A DNA stretch of 55,366 nt from Taibaiella sp. (GCA_021740995.1 JAIOYR010000016.1:1-55366), one strand, 5' to 3'. Counted from the first letter of the stretch, positions 27,825 through 37,112 are shown. A program made the numbers and translations. The notes: generated by a model from the letters alone, not told the origin.

Positions 27825-29561
27825 ATGGCAACACCAGCACACAAAAACCGCCAGCAACAGCAAGCCACAATCCGCATTGTGATTATGGCTGCTATACTGG
27901 TATGTGTGAATATACTGGCATCTTACTTTCATGCCGGCCTGGACCTCACCCATGAAAAAAGGTTTACACTCACAGAACCCACCAAAAAGCTGCTGCGCAG
28001 TATGCCCGAAGTAGCGGTAGTAGATGTATACCTGAAAGGAAAGTTCCCCGCAGGGCTACAACGGCTGCAGGAGGCAATCAGAGAGCGGCTACGCTCCTTC
28101 AAAGAGATAGCAGGGAATAAAATAGTATTCAGATTCACTGACCCCTTTGAAGGGAAGACCGAAAAAGAAAAGAAACTTATAGCCCACAATCTGGAGATGA
28201 AGGGCATAAACGTAATGGAGCTGAAGACGGAGGATAATGATGAATACTCCATGAAAACTTTCTTCCCCTATGCGCTGGTACAGTACAATGGCAGGGAGAT
28301 GCCTATATACCTGTTAGATGCACCGCCGGGCAGAGGCTCTATTGAGCAGATAACCTACGCCGAGGCAATGCTGGAGTACAAGTTTGCCAATGCAATCAAT
28401 CAGCTGGGAAGACCGGTAAGACCCTCGGTAGCCTATATTACGGGTCATGGGCAGCCCTTGGGTGTAAAGACCTTCGATATGCTCAGTACCCTGCCGGGCA
28501 TCTATAACCTCGACTCGCTGGACCTCACTCAAACCATTGACATTTCATCGGCTTACGATGCCATAATCATCAACCAGCCCAGTCAGACATTCAGCGGGCC
28601 GGATAAACTGAAAATAGACCAGTACATCATGCGGGGCGGACATGTGCTATGGGTGGTGAATGCACTCAATGCTACCACTGACAGCTTTGCCAACAGTCCA
28701 CAGTTTATAGCTATGGAGCATCCTACAGAGCTCGATGAGATGCTCTTCAAGTATGGGGTACGGGTCAATTTTGATCTGGTAGAAGACATGCAGTGCAACC
28801 CACTGCCCCGGGTGCTGAATAACGGTAAACCGCAGCTGAACGACTGGGTATACTTCCCAAGGCTGAACCCGACTGAGGAACACCCCATAGTGAAAAACAT
28901 GGATCTGGTGATGGCAGGCTTCACCAATAGTATAGATACCATAAAAAGTGATGGCATTAAGAAAACCATTCTGCTACACACCTCTAAGTATAGCCGCAGT
29001 GCACGATCTCCGGTGCGTGTGAGCCTGAGCATGATGAGTTATCCATTGCGGCACGAGATGTTTACCAAGCCTTACCTGCCGGTAGCAGTATTGCTGGAGG
29101 GAACTTTCCACTCTGTATACAAAGGCAGGCTGGCACCGCAATACCTGCGATTGCTTGATTCGTTGAAACAACCATTTAAGTCGGTATGCGCAGCACCCAA
29201 CAGTATGATAGTAGTATCTGTAGGAGAGGCGTTCAGTAATGGCTATTCTACCAAGGATGGTGTATTGCCCATGGGCTACTATCAGTTTACCGGAGAGTAC
29301 TTTGCCAATAAGAACTTCCTGCTGAATTGCTTGGAATACCTCACGGACCAGTCTGGTGTGCTGGAAGCCCGCTCAAAGGATGTGAAGCTGCGCCTGCTGG
29401 ACAAAGGAAGGCTGAAAGCCGAAACCACCACATGGCAGGTGGTAAATGTGGCTATACCTATTGCCTCTGTACTTGTATTTGCTTCGTTCTATCTGTTTTT
29501 CAGGAAGCGCAGGTATGAAGTGAAGAAAGACCAACAAAAAACCTTATCTCCCGATGCGTAA
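27825..29561 (+). CDS. gldG: Gliding motility-associated ABC transporter protein GldG
   Basis: A 578-residue protein with an N-terminal membrane helix (about 15-38), a large periplasmic domain of the ABC-type uncharacterised transport family, and a C-terminal membrane helix (about 540-562). Typical motifs are DLTHEKRFTLTEPTKKLL (about 42-59), VAYITGHGQPLG (about 202-213) and DAIIINQPSQTFSGPDK (about 245-261). It follows gldF and overlaps the next gene by 8 bp. Confidence 0.92.
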   Translation: MATPAHKNRQQQQATIRIVIMAAILVCVNILASYFHAGLDLTHEKRFTLTEPTKKLLRSMPEVAVVDVYLKGKFPAGLQRLQEAIRERLRSFKEIAGNKIVFRFTDPFEGKTEKEKKLIAHNLEMKGINVMELKTEDNDEYSMKTFFPYALVQYNGREMPIYLLDAPPGRGSIEQITYAEAMLEYKFANAINQLGRPVRPSVAYITGHGQPLGVKTFDMLSTLPGIYNLDSLDLTQTIDISSAYDAIIINQPSQTFSGPDKLKIDQYIMRGGHVLWVVNALNATTDSFANSPQFIAMEHPTELDEMLFKYGVRVNFDLVEDMQCNPLPRVLNNGKPQLNDWVYFPRLNPTEEHPIVKNMDLVMAGFTNSIDTIKSDGIKKTILLHTSKYSRSARSPVRVSLSMMSYPLRHEMFTKPYLPVAVLLEGTFHSVYKGRLAPQYLRLLDSLKQPFKSVCAAPNSMIVVSVGEAFSNGYSTKDGVLPMGYYQFTGEYFANKNFLLNCLEYLTDQSGVLEARSKDVKLRLLDKGRLKAETTTWQVVNVAIPIASVLVFASFYLFFRKRRYEVKKDQQKTLSPDA

Positions 29562-30645
29562 AACACTTCTCTACATCGCTATACTGGCTGTGCTGTGCGC
29601 AGGTATTTATTATCTGCTGCCGGGCAACAACAGCAACGACAACCCATACGACCCATCAGAAGCAGGCTTCAACGTAAAGGATACCGGTGCTTTGGGCAAG
29701 ATATTTATGGCGGCAAGTCATGGTGAAAGTATAACACTTGACCGCACAGACAGCGGATGGATAGTAAACCAACAATACAAGGTACTGCCCAGCTCGCTGA
29801 ATATGCTGCTGAATACTTTAGTAAAACAATCGCCCCTGTACCCGGTAACTAAAAATGCTTTTGATAATGTGGTGAAAACCATGGCTACCCATGGCACCAA
29901 GGTAGAACTGTATGACCGCAGTGGCAAAAAAACAAAAGTGTTTTATGTAGGTGGCGCCGCAGTGAATAATACCGGTACCAATATGCTGATGGAAGGTGCT
30001 ACAAAACCATATGTGGTAGAAGCGCCTGGCTTTGTAGGATACCTGACTCCCCGATACTCTACCAAACTACGGGACTGGAGAGACCGCACCGTGTTTAACG
30101 TGCCGGCAGACGACATAAAGTCCATATCGGTAAAGTATTATCAGAAAGCAGAGAACTCCTTTACGGTAGCAAGAGACGAGCAGGATAGCATAAATGTAAT
30201 GGCGGATGCCAAAGTGATGCGTGCACCGGACGGGCTCAATAAAAACCGGGCTGCCATGTACCTGCGATTCTTCAACAACATTAACTGCGAAGGGTATTTG
30301 AACGGGCTGGAGGACAATGATACTACCTTTAAAACTGCACCTAAACATTCGTCGATAGAGCTCATAACAAAAAAAGGAAAGGTGCAGCATCTAGACATCT
30401 ACTGGATGGCGGTGAACAAGCGCAGCAAAAACCAGAAAAGCTCTGACATAGACAGCCTCTCCGGCGACTACGACTCAGACCGCTTTTATGCAGTAATGAA
30501 CAATTACAAAGACACCATTCTGATACAACAACTTACTTTCCAGAATATACTGAGAAAAGCACCCGAGTTTTACAAAAAGGATGTACCCAAACAAGTACCC
30601 TCTGCCAACCAAAGTGAGATAAAACAGTCTGCTGCCACCCGTTAG
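29554..30645 (+). CDS. DUF4340 domain-containing protein
   Basis: A 363-residue protein with an N-terminal hydrophobic anchor (about 5-23) and a periplasmic DUF4340-type domain. Evidence includes DRTDSGWIVNQQYKVLPSSL (about 64-83) and YSTKLRDWRDRTVFNVPADDIKSI (about 168-191, shown in part as KLRDWRDRTVF). It overlaps gldG by 8 bp, so it is translationally coupled. DUF4340 proteins are often found with ABC-2/GldG-like transport genes, which supports a role in the same complex. Confidence 0.8.
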   Translation: MRKTLLYIAILAVLCAGIYYLLPGNNSNDNPYDPSEAGFNVKDTGALGKIFMAASHGESITLDRTDSGWIVNQQYKVLPSSLNMLLNTLVKQSPLYPVTKNAFDNVVKTMATHGTKVELYDRSGKKTKVFYVGGAAVNNTGTNMLMEGATKPYVVEAPGFVGYLTPRYSTKLRDWRDRTVFNVPADDIKSISVKYYQKAENSFTVARDEQDSINVMADAKVMRAPDGLNKNRAAMYLRFFNNINCEGYLNGLEDNDTTFKTAPKHSSIELITKKGKVQHLDIYWMAVNKRSKNQKSSDIDSLSGDYDSDRFYAVMNNYKDTILIQQLTFQNILRKAPEFYKKDVPKQVPSANQSEIKQSAATR

Positions 30646-30666
30646 TGAAACGATAACTATTGACTT

Positions 30667-31314
30667 TTGACGTTCGAGATACAACAAATAGACTGGCTGA
30701 GGCAGCGGCTACAACAGCCACTACCCGGATTGAGGGCGCAGGAGCGCATGATGGGGCGTGTGGTAAATATGCCCCATACCGTACCTGAAAACGCACGACC
30801 CAGCGCAGTGTTGTGCCTGCTCTACCCGGCCGATGAGGAGCTGCAACTGCTGCTGATGAAGCGGCGCGAAGACAGAACGGCTCATAGCGGTCAGGTGAGT
30901 TTTCCGGGTGGCAGGTATGAGCAGGAGGATAATGACCTGCAGACAACCGCACTGCGGGAGGCGCACGAGGAAGTGGGTATTGCCCCGTCCCATGTAGATG
31001 TGCTTGGTGCGCTCACATCGCTTTATATACCCGTCAGCAATTTTAATGTACATCCATTTGTGGGCTATGTTCCTACCAAGCCCCAATTTGTTATCAGCGA
31101 AGCAGAGGTGTCTTATACCATAGAAACACCCCTCAGCAATTTGCTGCACAATGACCGTAAAATAACTACCGATGTCTCTTCACCCATCATGCCCGGACTG
31201 ATAAGGCAGGTAAAAGCATACCAGCTGGAAGACGGTACTATAATATGGGGCGCTACAGCTATGATAATAAGCGAGCTGGAAACGATAATGAAAGAATATC
31301 CCGAAATTCAATAG
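30667..31314 (+). CDS. NUDIX hydrolase, CoA pyrophosphatase-like
   Basis: A 215-residue protein. The NUDIX core is FPGGRYEQEDNDLQTTALRE then AHEEVGI (about 77-103), in the NudL/YeaB form, which hydrolyses CoA or related nucleoside diphosphate derivatives. VLCLLYPADEELQLLLMKR precedes it. The start is inferred to be TTG at 30667, since there is no ATG before the conserved N-terminal region and the family begins at this point. It follows the DUF4340 gene by 21 bp. Confidence 0.87.
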   Translation: MTFEIQQIDWLRQRLQQPLPGLRAQERMMGRVVNMPHTVPENARPSAVLCLLYPADEELQLLLMKRREDRTAHSGQVSFPGGRYEQEDNDLQTTALREAHEEVGIAPSHVDVLGALTSLYIPVSNFNVHPFVGYVPTKPQFVISEAEVSYTIETPLSNLLHNDRKITTDVSSPIMPGLIRQVKAYQLEDGTIIWGATAMIISELETIMKEYPEIQ

Positions 31315-31407
31315 TCGGTAGTCATATACGCAGCGTACTTACCTATAACAGAAAAGCCCTAAAACAGCATTGACATATGTTGACTACCTTCATAAAAAAA
31401 TAGCAGC

Positions 31408-32115
31408 TTGCGAAAAAATTTGTCTTTACTCTTTTTAGTTCTCTTCGGTGTCACAACCGTAGCTATTGCGCAGCGAAAAAAAATTGACTCACTTACATTA
31501 AAATTTATAGCAGACTCAACACGCATTTACCGTCCACGAAAACTGATTGGCTTACTGGCGCTCGACCAGCGGAATACCTTTGTAAAGACATCTCCGGATA
31601 TTAATACCGCAGTATTTTTGCGTGGCTTGAAATTGGGTGCCACTATCTATCAGCGGCATAAGACAGGTATAGGAATCTATCGGCTCCGTAACTCCACTGC
31701 GCACTTCAGCCAGCTAAACGGCCAGGCAATGAATGTTGATTTTACCTTCAATTACTTTACCATCTTTTATGAATACTACTTCATTCATACCAGGACGTGG
31801 GATGTAGGAGTACCTATAGAAGCAGGTATAGGCAGGTACAAATTTTCAGATCCTACCCAGGACCGGAAGGGACGGATTTTCCCGTTTGGCACAGCCCTGG
31901 ATGTACACCTGAAACCCATGCGGTGGTTCTCCGTAAATGCCATGGGGGGCTACAGGCAGGTAATAGACGAGCAAAGCCCTATAGAGCTAAGCAACTGGTT
32001 TTATGCAGTAGGTTTTTCGCTCAACACCCGTCACATTTATCAGGATGCACGCTATTACCTGAAGAAGAAAAAATACAAACATGATGTATCAAAATTAAAG
32101 AAGAGTGTAAGATAA
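31408..32115 (+). CDS. Outer-membrane-type beta-rich hypothetical protein
   Basis: A 235-residue exported protein, starting at TTG 31408 because the signal peptide (RKNLSLLFLVLFGVTTVAIAQ) begins right after it and no ATG is nearby. The mature part is rich in alternating aromatic and polar residues (FNYFTIFYEYYFIH, WFSVNAMGGYRQV, WFYAVGFSLNTRHIY), consistent with a small beta-barrel. A basic tail (YYLKKKKYKHDVSKLKK) follows. No family recognised. Confidence 0.65.
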   Translation: MRKNLSLLFLVLFGVTTVAIAQRKKIDSLTLKFIADSTRIYRPRKLIGLLALDQRNTFVKTSPDINTAVFLRGLKLGATIYQRHKTGIGIYRLRNSTAHFSQLNGQAMNVDFTFNYFTIFYEYYFIHTRTWDVGVPIEAGIGRYKFSDPTQDRKGRIFPFGTALDVHLKPMRWFSVNAMGGYRQVIDEQSPIELSNWFYAVGFSLNTRHIYQDARYYLKKKKYKHDVSKLKKSVR

Positions 32116-32196
32116 CCGGGGGTAAATTCCGTATTTTTGATTACGAAATTCCGGTTTTCATTCATCGTTCAATCCGCATAGTATATACACAGTCTC

Positions 32197-32757
32197 ATGC
32201 CCCATATTTCAATAATTTCATCGAGCGTTCGCACCGGCAGAAACAGCCACAGGGTAGCAATGTATTTCAAAAATTACCTGCAGGAAAACAATCTGGCTAC
32301 TGCTCAGATACTGGATCTGAATGAATACAGTTTTCCGGTCTTTGATGAGCGGCTTCGGCTACAGTCAACGCCAACAGAGGCGTTGCTTGATTTTGCAGGT
32401 AAGATAAAGGCAGCAGATGGCGTAATCATTATAACACCGGAATATAATGGTGGCTACCCTGCCAGCCTAAAAAATGTAATAGACGTATTGTACGATGAAT
32501 GGCACCGCAAACCAATAGCCATATCTACAGTGTCAGATGGTTCTTTTGGTGGCAGTCAGGTTATAACATCGCTACAGTTCAGGTTGTGGAAAATGAAAGC
32601 ATGGACAGTGCCGGCAATGTTTCCGGTACCAAAGGTGAGGGAGGCTTTTTATGAGCAGGGCATAGCTACCGACAAAGCAGCTACCGACAAAAGAGCCGGC
32701 AGCTTCGTCGGAGAACTACTGTGGTGTATAGATGCGTTAGGCAGAATGTCAGTATAG
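32197..32757 (+). CDS. NAD(P)H-dependent FMN reductase family protein
   Basis: A 186-residue flavodoxin-like protein. The phosphate-binding region is SSSVRTGRNSHRVA (about 7-20) and the flavin-binding motif is TPEYNGGYPASLKNVID (about 78-94). It is typical of the ArsH/ChrR/azoreductase-like NADPH-dependent FMN reductase family; the electron acceptor is unknown. The 3' end overlaps the convergent ppk2 by 9 bp. Confidence 0.88.
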   Translation: MPHISIISSSVRTGRNSHRVAMYFKNYLQENNLATAQILDLNEYSFPVFDERLRLQSTPTEALLDFAGKIKAADGVIIITPEYNGGYPASLKNVIDVLYDEWHRKPIAISTVSDGSFGGSQVITSLQFRLWKMKAWTVPAMFPVPKVREAFYEQGIATDKAATDKRAGSFVGELLWCIDALGRMSV

Positions 32758-33495
32758 CTTATCTTTCAGGGTTTCGGGCGTAACCGGAAATACTAGTCCA
32801 TAGTTTTCAGCAAGTAAATCTTCGTTTTTATTCTTGTATTGCAGCCGCCCCAGCAGGTGTGTGATGATGGCGATATGTGCTTTGTCTTTCTTCTCTGCAT
32901 TCACTATGAACCACGGTGTATACTTGAAATTTGTCTTATGCAGCATTTCATTGCGTGCCTTTGAATAGTCTTTCCAGTGCTTCTGTGCCAGCTCATCTAT
33001 CGGGCTAATTTTCCATTGTTTTAACGGGTTTTCTGCCCGTTCCTTGAGTCTCACTTCCTGCTCTTCCTTGCTGATGTCGAGATAGTATTTCAGTATATAA
33101 AATCCTGCTTTTACCAGCATTTCCTCAAACAACTCCACTTCAGAAAAGAAAGACTTGTACTGCTTGTCTGTGCAAAATCCCATTACATGCTCTACGCCAG
33201 CCCTGTTGTACCAGCTTCTATTGAAAATCACAAACTCGCCCGAAACGGGCAGGTGAAAGGTATAACGCTGAAAATACCATTCCTCGCGCTCTCTGTCTGA
33301 AGGTTTGGCCAGCGCCACTACCCTGGTTTCGCGTGGGCTCAGGTGCTTTACTATAGTTTTTATGGTGCCGTCTTTTCCTGCAGCATCTCTGCCTTCCAGT
33401 ATCACACACAGCTTCAGTCCGGAGGCTATTACTTCTTTTTGCAGTTTTACCAGCTCTATATACAGTTGGTGAAGTATTTCTTTTTTGTCTCTCAT
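32749..33495 (-). CDS. ppk2: Polyphosphate kinase 2 family protein
   Basis: A 248-residue P-loop kinase. Walker A is GRDAAGKDG (about 33-41), the second signature is FVIFNRSWYNRAGVEHVMGF (about 87-106), and the lid module is ERAENPLKQWKISPID (about 162-177). It transfers phosphate between polyphosphate and nucleotides, probably ADP or GDP. It lies on the opposite strand to its neighbours and converges on the FMN reductase gene. Confidence 0.9.
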   Translation of the reverse strand: MRDKKEILHQLYIELVKLQKEVIASGLKLCVILEGRDAAGKDGTIKTIVKHLSPRETRVVALAKPSDREREEWYFQRYTFHLPVSGEFVIFNRSWYNRAGVEHVMGFCTDKQYKSFFSEVELFEEMLVKAGFYILKYYLDISKEEQEVRLKERAENPLKQWKISPIDELAQKHWKDYSKARNEMLHKTNFKYTPWFIVNAEKKDKAHIAIITHLLGRLQYKNKNEDLLAENYGLVFPVTPETLKDKLY

Positions 33496-33665
33496 GGCGT
33501 TTATGTGGTAGTAAAGTTGACGTTTTTTCGTAGCGCTTCTTTATACTAATTTACATAGTTATTGTAAGAATCACACCATTCTCAGTAATATACATACACT
33601 CTAACCGCTACTGCTAAATTTCCCGAATTAGTCCGTTTCTTTGTATTCTAAACAACTGTAGTATC

Positions 33666-34178
33666 ATGCCATATATTTTGCCGGTAAAGGGCGTATTGCC
33701 ACAAATACCCGAAAGCTGTTTTATAGCACCCAATGCCACTATAGTGGGCGATGTGAAAATGGGAGAAGAATGCAGTATATGGTTCAATGCGGTGGTGCGG
33801 GGCGATGTAAACAGCATAAGGATAGGGGATAAAGTAAACATTCAGGATGGTGCCTGTATCCACTGCACTTATGAGAAAACAAAAACAGTGATAGGCAACA
33901 ATGTGTCTATAGGTCATAATGCACTGGTACATGGCTGCACGGTAGCCGACAATGTGCTGATAGGCATGGGCGCTATAGTGATGGATAATGTAGTAATAGG
34001 CTCTAACAGTATTATAGCTGCCGGTGCGGTAGTGCTGGAGGGGACACAGGTGCCTGCCGGAAGCATATATGCCGGTGTGCCGGCTAAAAAAGTTAAAGAC
34101 ATAAGCCAGGAGCTACTGAAGGGCGAAGTAGAGCGGATAGCCAACAACTACCTCATGTACAGCTCATGGTTTAAATAA
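33666..34178 (+). CDS. Gamma carbonic anhydrase family protein
   Basis: A 170-residue left-handed beta-helix protein with hexapeptide repeats (for example NATIVGDVKMGEECSIWFNA, NNVSIGHNALVHGCTV). The three zinc His appear in GACIHCTY, SIGHNA and LVHGCT, with the Gln in NIQDGA. CamH/YrdA-type; it may hydrate CO2, though some members are inactive. The cation transporter gene starts 9 bp downstream. Confidence 0.9.
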   Translation: MPYILPVKGVLPQIPESCFIAPNATIVGDVKMGEECSIWFNAVVRGDVNSIRIGDKVNIQDGACIHCTYEKTKTVIGNNVSIGHNALVHGCTVADNVLIGMGAIVMDNVVIGSNSIIAAGAVVLEGTQVPAGSIYAGVPAKKVKDISQELLKGEVERIANNYLMYSSWFK

Positions 34179-34187
34179 ATGCAGTAA

Positions 34188-35108
34188 ATGCACCAACACA
34201 ATCACAGCCACGACCACAGCCATTATCATGCACCTGCGGGTGCTGATATGAATCGGGCTTTTGTGGCGGGTATAGTGCTGAACACGGCATTTGTGTTTGT
34301 GCAAACCATAGCCGGGTTTGTTACCGGGTCTGTGGCACTGCTATCTGATGCAGGACACAACCTGAGCGATGTAGCCAGTCTGATATTGTCACTGATTGCC
34401 TTCAGGCTGGCAAAGTCTAAACCCACTAACTCATTTACATACGGCTATAAAAAGACAACCATTCTCGCAGCACTAACCAATGCGGTAATACTGCTCATAG
34501 CCATAGGTGTGCTGGGCTATGAGGCTATACACCGCCTGCAACACCCACAACCTGTAGCTGGTGGCACAGTAGCTATGGTGGCAGGAGTGGGCATAGTAAT
34601 CAATTTGGGAACAGCTATGTTCTTCTTCAGAAACAAAGAACATGACATGAATGTAAAAGGAGCATACCTGCACATGATCACCGATGCGCTGGTGTCGGTG
34701 GGAGTAGTAGTAGCCGGGCTGCTGATAAGCCGAACAGGCTGGTACTGGCTGGATGGTGCAGTGAGTATAGTGATACTGATAGTGATACTGGCAGGCACAT
34801 GGTCGCTGCTCACCGATAGTCTGCGGCTGGCGCTGGATGCAGTGCCCATAAATGTGACGAAGGAGGAAGTAGAAAAGCTGATATCGGGCACCACAGGTGT
34901 AGTGGGTATGCACCATACACATATCTGGGCTATGAGCACTACACAAAATGCACTGACCACGCACCTCACACTCAGCGACAGCCTGAGCTTTGACGAAAAA
35001 ATGAAGCTGGTGCACGAGCTAAAACACAAATTGCTGCACAACAATATTCACCATGCTACTATAGAGCTGGAATCGCCTAAGCTACCGTGCGAGGATATGG
35101 ATTGCTGA
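34188..35108 (+). CDS. Cation diffusion facilitator, zinc/cobalt/cadmium efflux
   Basis: A 306-residue CDF transporter of the CzcD/ZitB type, with six membrane helices and a cytoplasmic C-terminal domain. The N-terminus is His-rich (MHQHNHSHDHSHYH). The metal-site motifs are SDAGHNLSDV (about 54-63) in helix II and ITDALVSVGV (about 164-173) in helix V. It exports Zn2+ or similar ions in exchange for protons. It is probably co-transcribed with the gamma carbonic anhydrase. Confidence 0.92.
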   Translation: MHQHNHSHDHSHYHAPAGADMNRAFVAGIVLNTAFVFVQTIAGFVTGSVALLSDAGHNLSDVASLILSLIAFRLAKSKPTNSFTYGYKKTTILAALTNAVILLIAIGVLGYEAIHRLQHPQPVAGGTVAMVAGVGIVINLGTAMFFFRNKEHDMNVKGAYLHMITDALVSVGVVVAGLLISRTGWYWLDGAVSIVILIVILAGTWSLLTDSLRLALDAVPINVTKEEVEKLISGTTGVVGMHHTHIWAMSTTQNALTTHLTLSDSLSFDEKMKLVHELKHKLLHNNIHHATIELESPKLPCEDMDC

Positions 35109-35119
35109 GAGACAAGCCA

Positions 35120-35368
35120 TCAATTCTTGCAGGCAATGAATATAAAAGGCTGGTTGCGTTTGTCGCGGAGGGAGCCGGTGATTTTAGCGGCATTACGGAT
35201 GACCTTGTACTTTTGCAGGTCAAAGATTTCCAGAGACGAAGCATAGTCTTTATTGATGCTTACCCGCCTGATGTAGGAAGCAAGGAATATGGCAGAGTTC
35301 ATATCTGCAGCAATGATATTTTTTACATAATGTATCCAGACACGATTTCTGTACCACATACAACACAA
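35120..35368 (-). CDS. Uncertain small ORF downstream of the lipoprotein gene
   Basis: An 82-residue frame on the minus strand. Its C-terminal half (SINKDYASSLEIFDLQKYKV then IRNAAKITGSLRDKRNQPF) looks protein-like, while the first 23 residues do not. An internal ATG (MNSAIFLASYI) is a more credible start. A plus-strand frame overlaps it (35087-35443). I recognise no family; it could also be non-coding. Confidence 0.25.
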   Translation of the reverse strand: MCCMWYRNRVWIHYVKNIIAADMNSAIFLASYIRRVSINKDYASSLEIFDLQKYKVIRNAAKITGSLRDKRNQPFIFIACKN

Positions 35369-35405
35369 TTTTTACGGTTTATGTTTACCGCATTTCATTC
35401 ATTTG

Positions 35406-35555
35406 TCAGCGGTATCTTTTGGATGGCTTGTACATGGCACTGATGTCGGAACCGCAGCCACAGTTTTTGCTGCTTTTACAACCTTCAGTCATAGTACCCA
35501 GAAGCGTCAGGGCAAATAAATAAATCACGACACGTATTGCTTTTGTTCTTTTCAT
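35406..35555 (-). CDS. Small Cys-rich lipoprotein-like peptide
   Basis: A 49-residue peptide from the ATG at 35555-35553: MKRTKAIRVVIYLFALTLLG then TMTEGCKSSKNCGCGSDISA and a basic tail. It has a basic N-terminus, a hydrophobic stretch and a TEGC lipobox-like site, followed by CGCG. A very short secreted lipoprotein is a fair reading; the function is unknown. It is divergent from the glycosyltransferase gene. Confidence 0.5.
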   Translation of the reverse strand: MKRTKAIRVVIYLFALTLLGTMTEGCKSSKNCGCGSDISAMYKPSKRYR

Positions 35556-35584
35556 AAAATCTACTTTTGTAAAAATAAAGAATA

Positions 35585-36700
35585 TTGCCCAATCCTGCAT
35601 CTAAAAATATTTTGATAGCCCCATTGGACTGGGGGGGTGGGCACACCACCCGGTGTATGCCAGTTATCAGCTATCTGCGCCAGCTGGGGCATACCCCGAT
35701 AGTAGCCGGCAATGCAACACAAATATCTATAATAAAGGATGCCTATAACAACGAAATACAAACAGTTCATTTAGACGGGTATAATATCCGCTACTCTGCC
35801 CTGAACAGGGTGCTGCAGGCGGGGCTGCTGTACCAGATGCCGGGCATACTGAGCATGATAAAGCACGAGCATGAATGGCTGAAGCAGGCAGTAAAAGAGC
35901 ATAATCTGCATGGTGTACTGTCGGACAACCGATATGGCTTGCATCATCCCTCTATTCCTACTGTGATAATGACCCACCAGCTACGGGTGCTAACGGGACT
36001 GGGAGGTGCCGCAGACACTATAGTGCAGCGGCTGCACTACCGGGAGCTCAACAAATTTGGCAGTACCTGGATAGTAGATACCGAAGCGGCTCTCGGGCTT
36101 GCCGGCAAACTCTCGCATACAGAGCATATGCCTGAGCGGTACAGCTATATAGGTTTGCTATCGAGGTTTGCCACAGCAGAAGTGCCGGCATCACAGGGTG
36201 GAGGCGGCATATTGGTGTTGCTGTCCGGCCCAGAGCCACAAAGGAGCATTTTGTCAGCCATTTTATGGCAACAGGCAGTTACTCACAAGGGAGGCAATAT
36301 CACATTTGTAGCCGGCAGTAATGATGCACAAATACCGGACAATATTCCCGCTCATATCACCTACCATAAACGGCTGGGCAATGAAGCACTCTTGCCCCTG
36401 CTGCGTGCTGCAGACATGGTGATATGCCGTAGCGGCTACTCTACCATTATGGACCTGATAGCACTGGGCAAAAAAGCAATACTCTTACCCACACCGGGAC
36501 AAACAGAGCAGGAGTACCTGGGCAAAATGCTGCACGAACGGGGCGCGTTTTATAGCACAACACAGGGTGGGTTTGAGCTGGATAGCGCCTTGAAAGAAAC
36601 TGTAACATTCCCTTACACATCTATTGCTGTAACTAATGCTTACCGGCAGTTTGAGCCTGTGGTAGATGAGTGGCTGCAGGGGTTAAGCTCGTCACACTGA
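35585..36700 (+). CDS. Glycosyltransferase, GT28/MurG-like
   Basis: A 371-residue GT-B-type transferase. The N-terminal domain has ILIAPLDWGGGHTTRCMP (about 9-26), where GGGH is the acceptor-side loop. The C-terminal donor-binding region has ADMVICRSGYSTIMDLIALGKKAILLPTPGQTEQEYL (about 277-313; core: CRSGYSTIMDLIALGKK), as in MurG and UDP-GlcNAc-dependent enzymes. The start is inferred as TTG at 35585, as there is no ATG before the conserved region. The sugar and acceptor are unknown. Confidence 0.85.
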   Translation: MPNPASKNILIAPLDWGGGHTTRCMPVISYLRQLGHTPIVAGNATQISIIKDAYNNEIQTVHLDGYNIRYSALNRVLQAGLLYQMPGILSMIKHEHEWLKQAVKEHNLHGVLSDNRYGLHHPSIPTVIMTHQLRVLTGLGGAADTIVQRLHYRELNKFGSTWIVDTEAALGLAGKLSHTEHMPERYSYIGLLSRFATAEVPASQGGGGILVLLSGPEPQRSILSAILWQQAVTHKGGNITFVAGSNDAQIPDNIPAHITYHKRLGNEALLPLLRAADMVICRSGYSTIMDLIALGKKAILLPTPGQTEQEYLGKMLHERGAFYSTTQGGFELDSALKETVTFPYTSIAVTNAYRQFEPVVDEWLQGLSSSH

Positions 36701-36762
36701 TTTCTTCGAATCCCTTATACGTTCGCCTTAACATGCCGGTGGTGTTTGCCCAGTGCGCTATT

Positions 36763-36862
36763 TTGCGCAAAAAAACTTTTTTGCTCATGGTTTCATTGAT
36801 AATCAATGAGTTGCCTCTAAATTCTTGCGCAAAAGTTGCGCAGGGGCAGGGTTTTTGCGCAA
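36763..36862. repeat. Cluster of TTGCGCAA palindromes
   Basis: TTGCGCAA occurs at 36763-36770, 36825-36832 and 36855-36862, and TTGCGCA at 36836-36842. That is four copies of an 8-bp (one 7-bp) palindrome in 100 bp, upstream of the accessory island. Confidence 0.5.
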
Positions 36863-37112
36863 TTTTGGTCGCAAGTCGTGGGTGATTAGTCGTAGGTTCA
36901 TAGGAGTCGAATTATAAGCAGATATGCCACAAAAGTTGTGCCAAGAGTTGGGGTTTTGCCGGTGTGGCGGAAAATGATATCCACATTTTTTGGAACCCGT
37001 GCCGCAAGCGTCATGTAAAAGAAGGCAAGGATAGTGTGGTCTGTTTTCGGTAGCTGATGCGCTATGGAAAAACGGTTCTGGTTTTAGCAGGTCAGTGCTG
37101 GCATTTGGCTGT

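Noticed and set aside
32749-32757. 9-bp convergent overlap of the FMN reductase and ppk2 genes
   Set aside because: Short tail-to-tail overlaps are common and both genes are intact; not worth a separate finding.
35087-35443. 118-residue plus-strand frame after the cation transporter
   Set aside because: It overlaps the end of the transporter gene and antisense small frames, with no recognisable domain.
36700-36760. TTCGAATCCC, which resembles a tRNA T-loop
   Set aside because: No acceptor, D or anticodon stem could be found around it.
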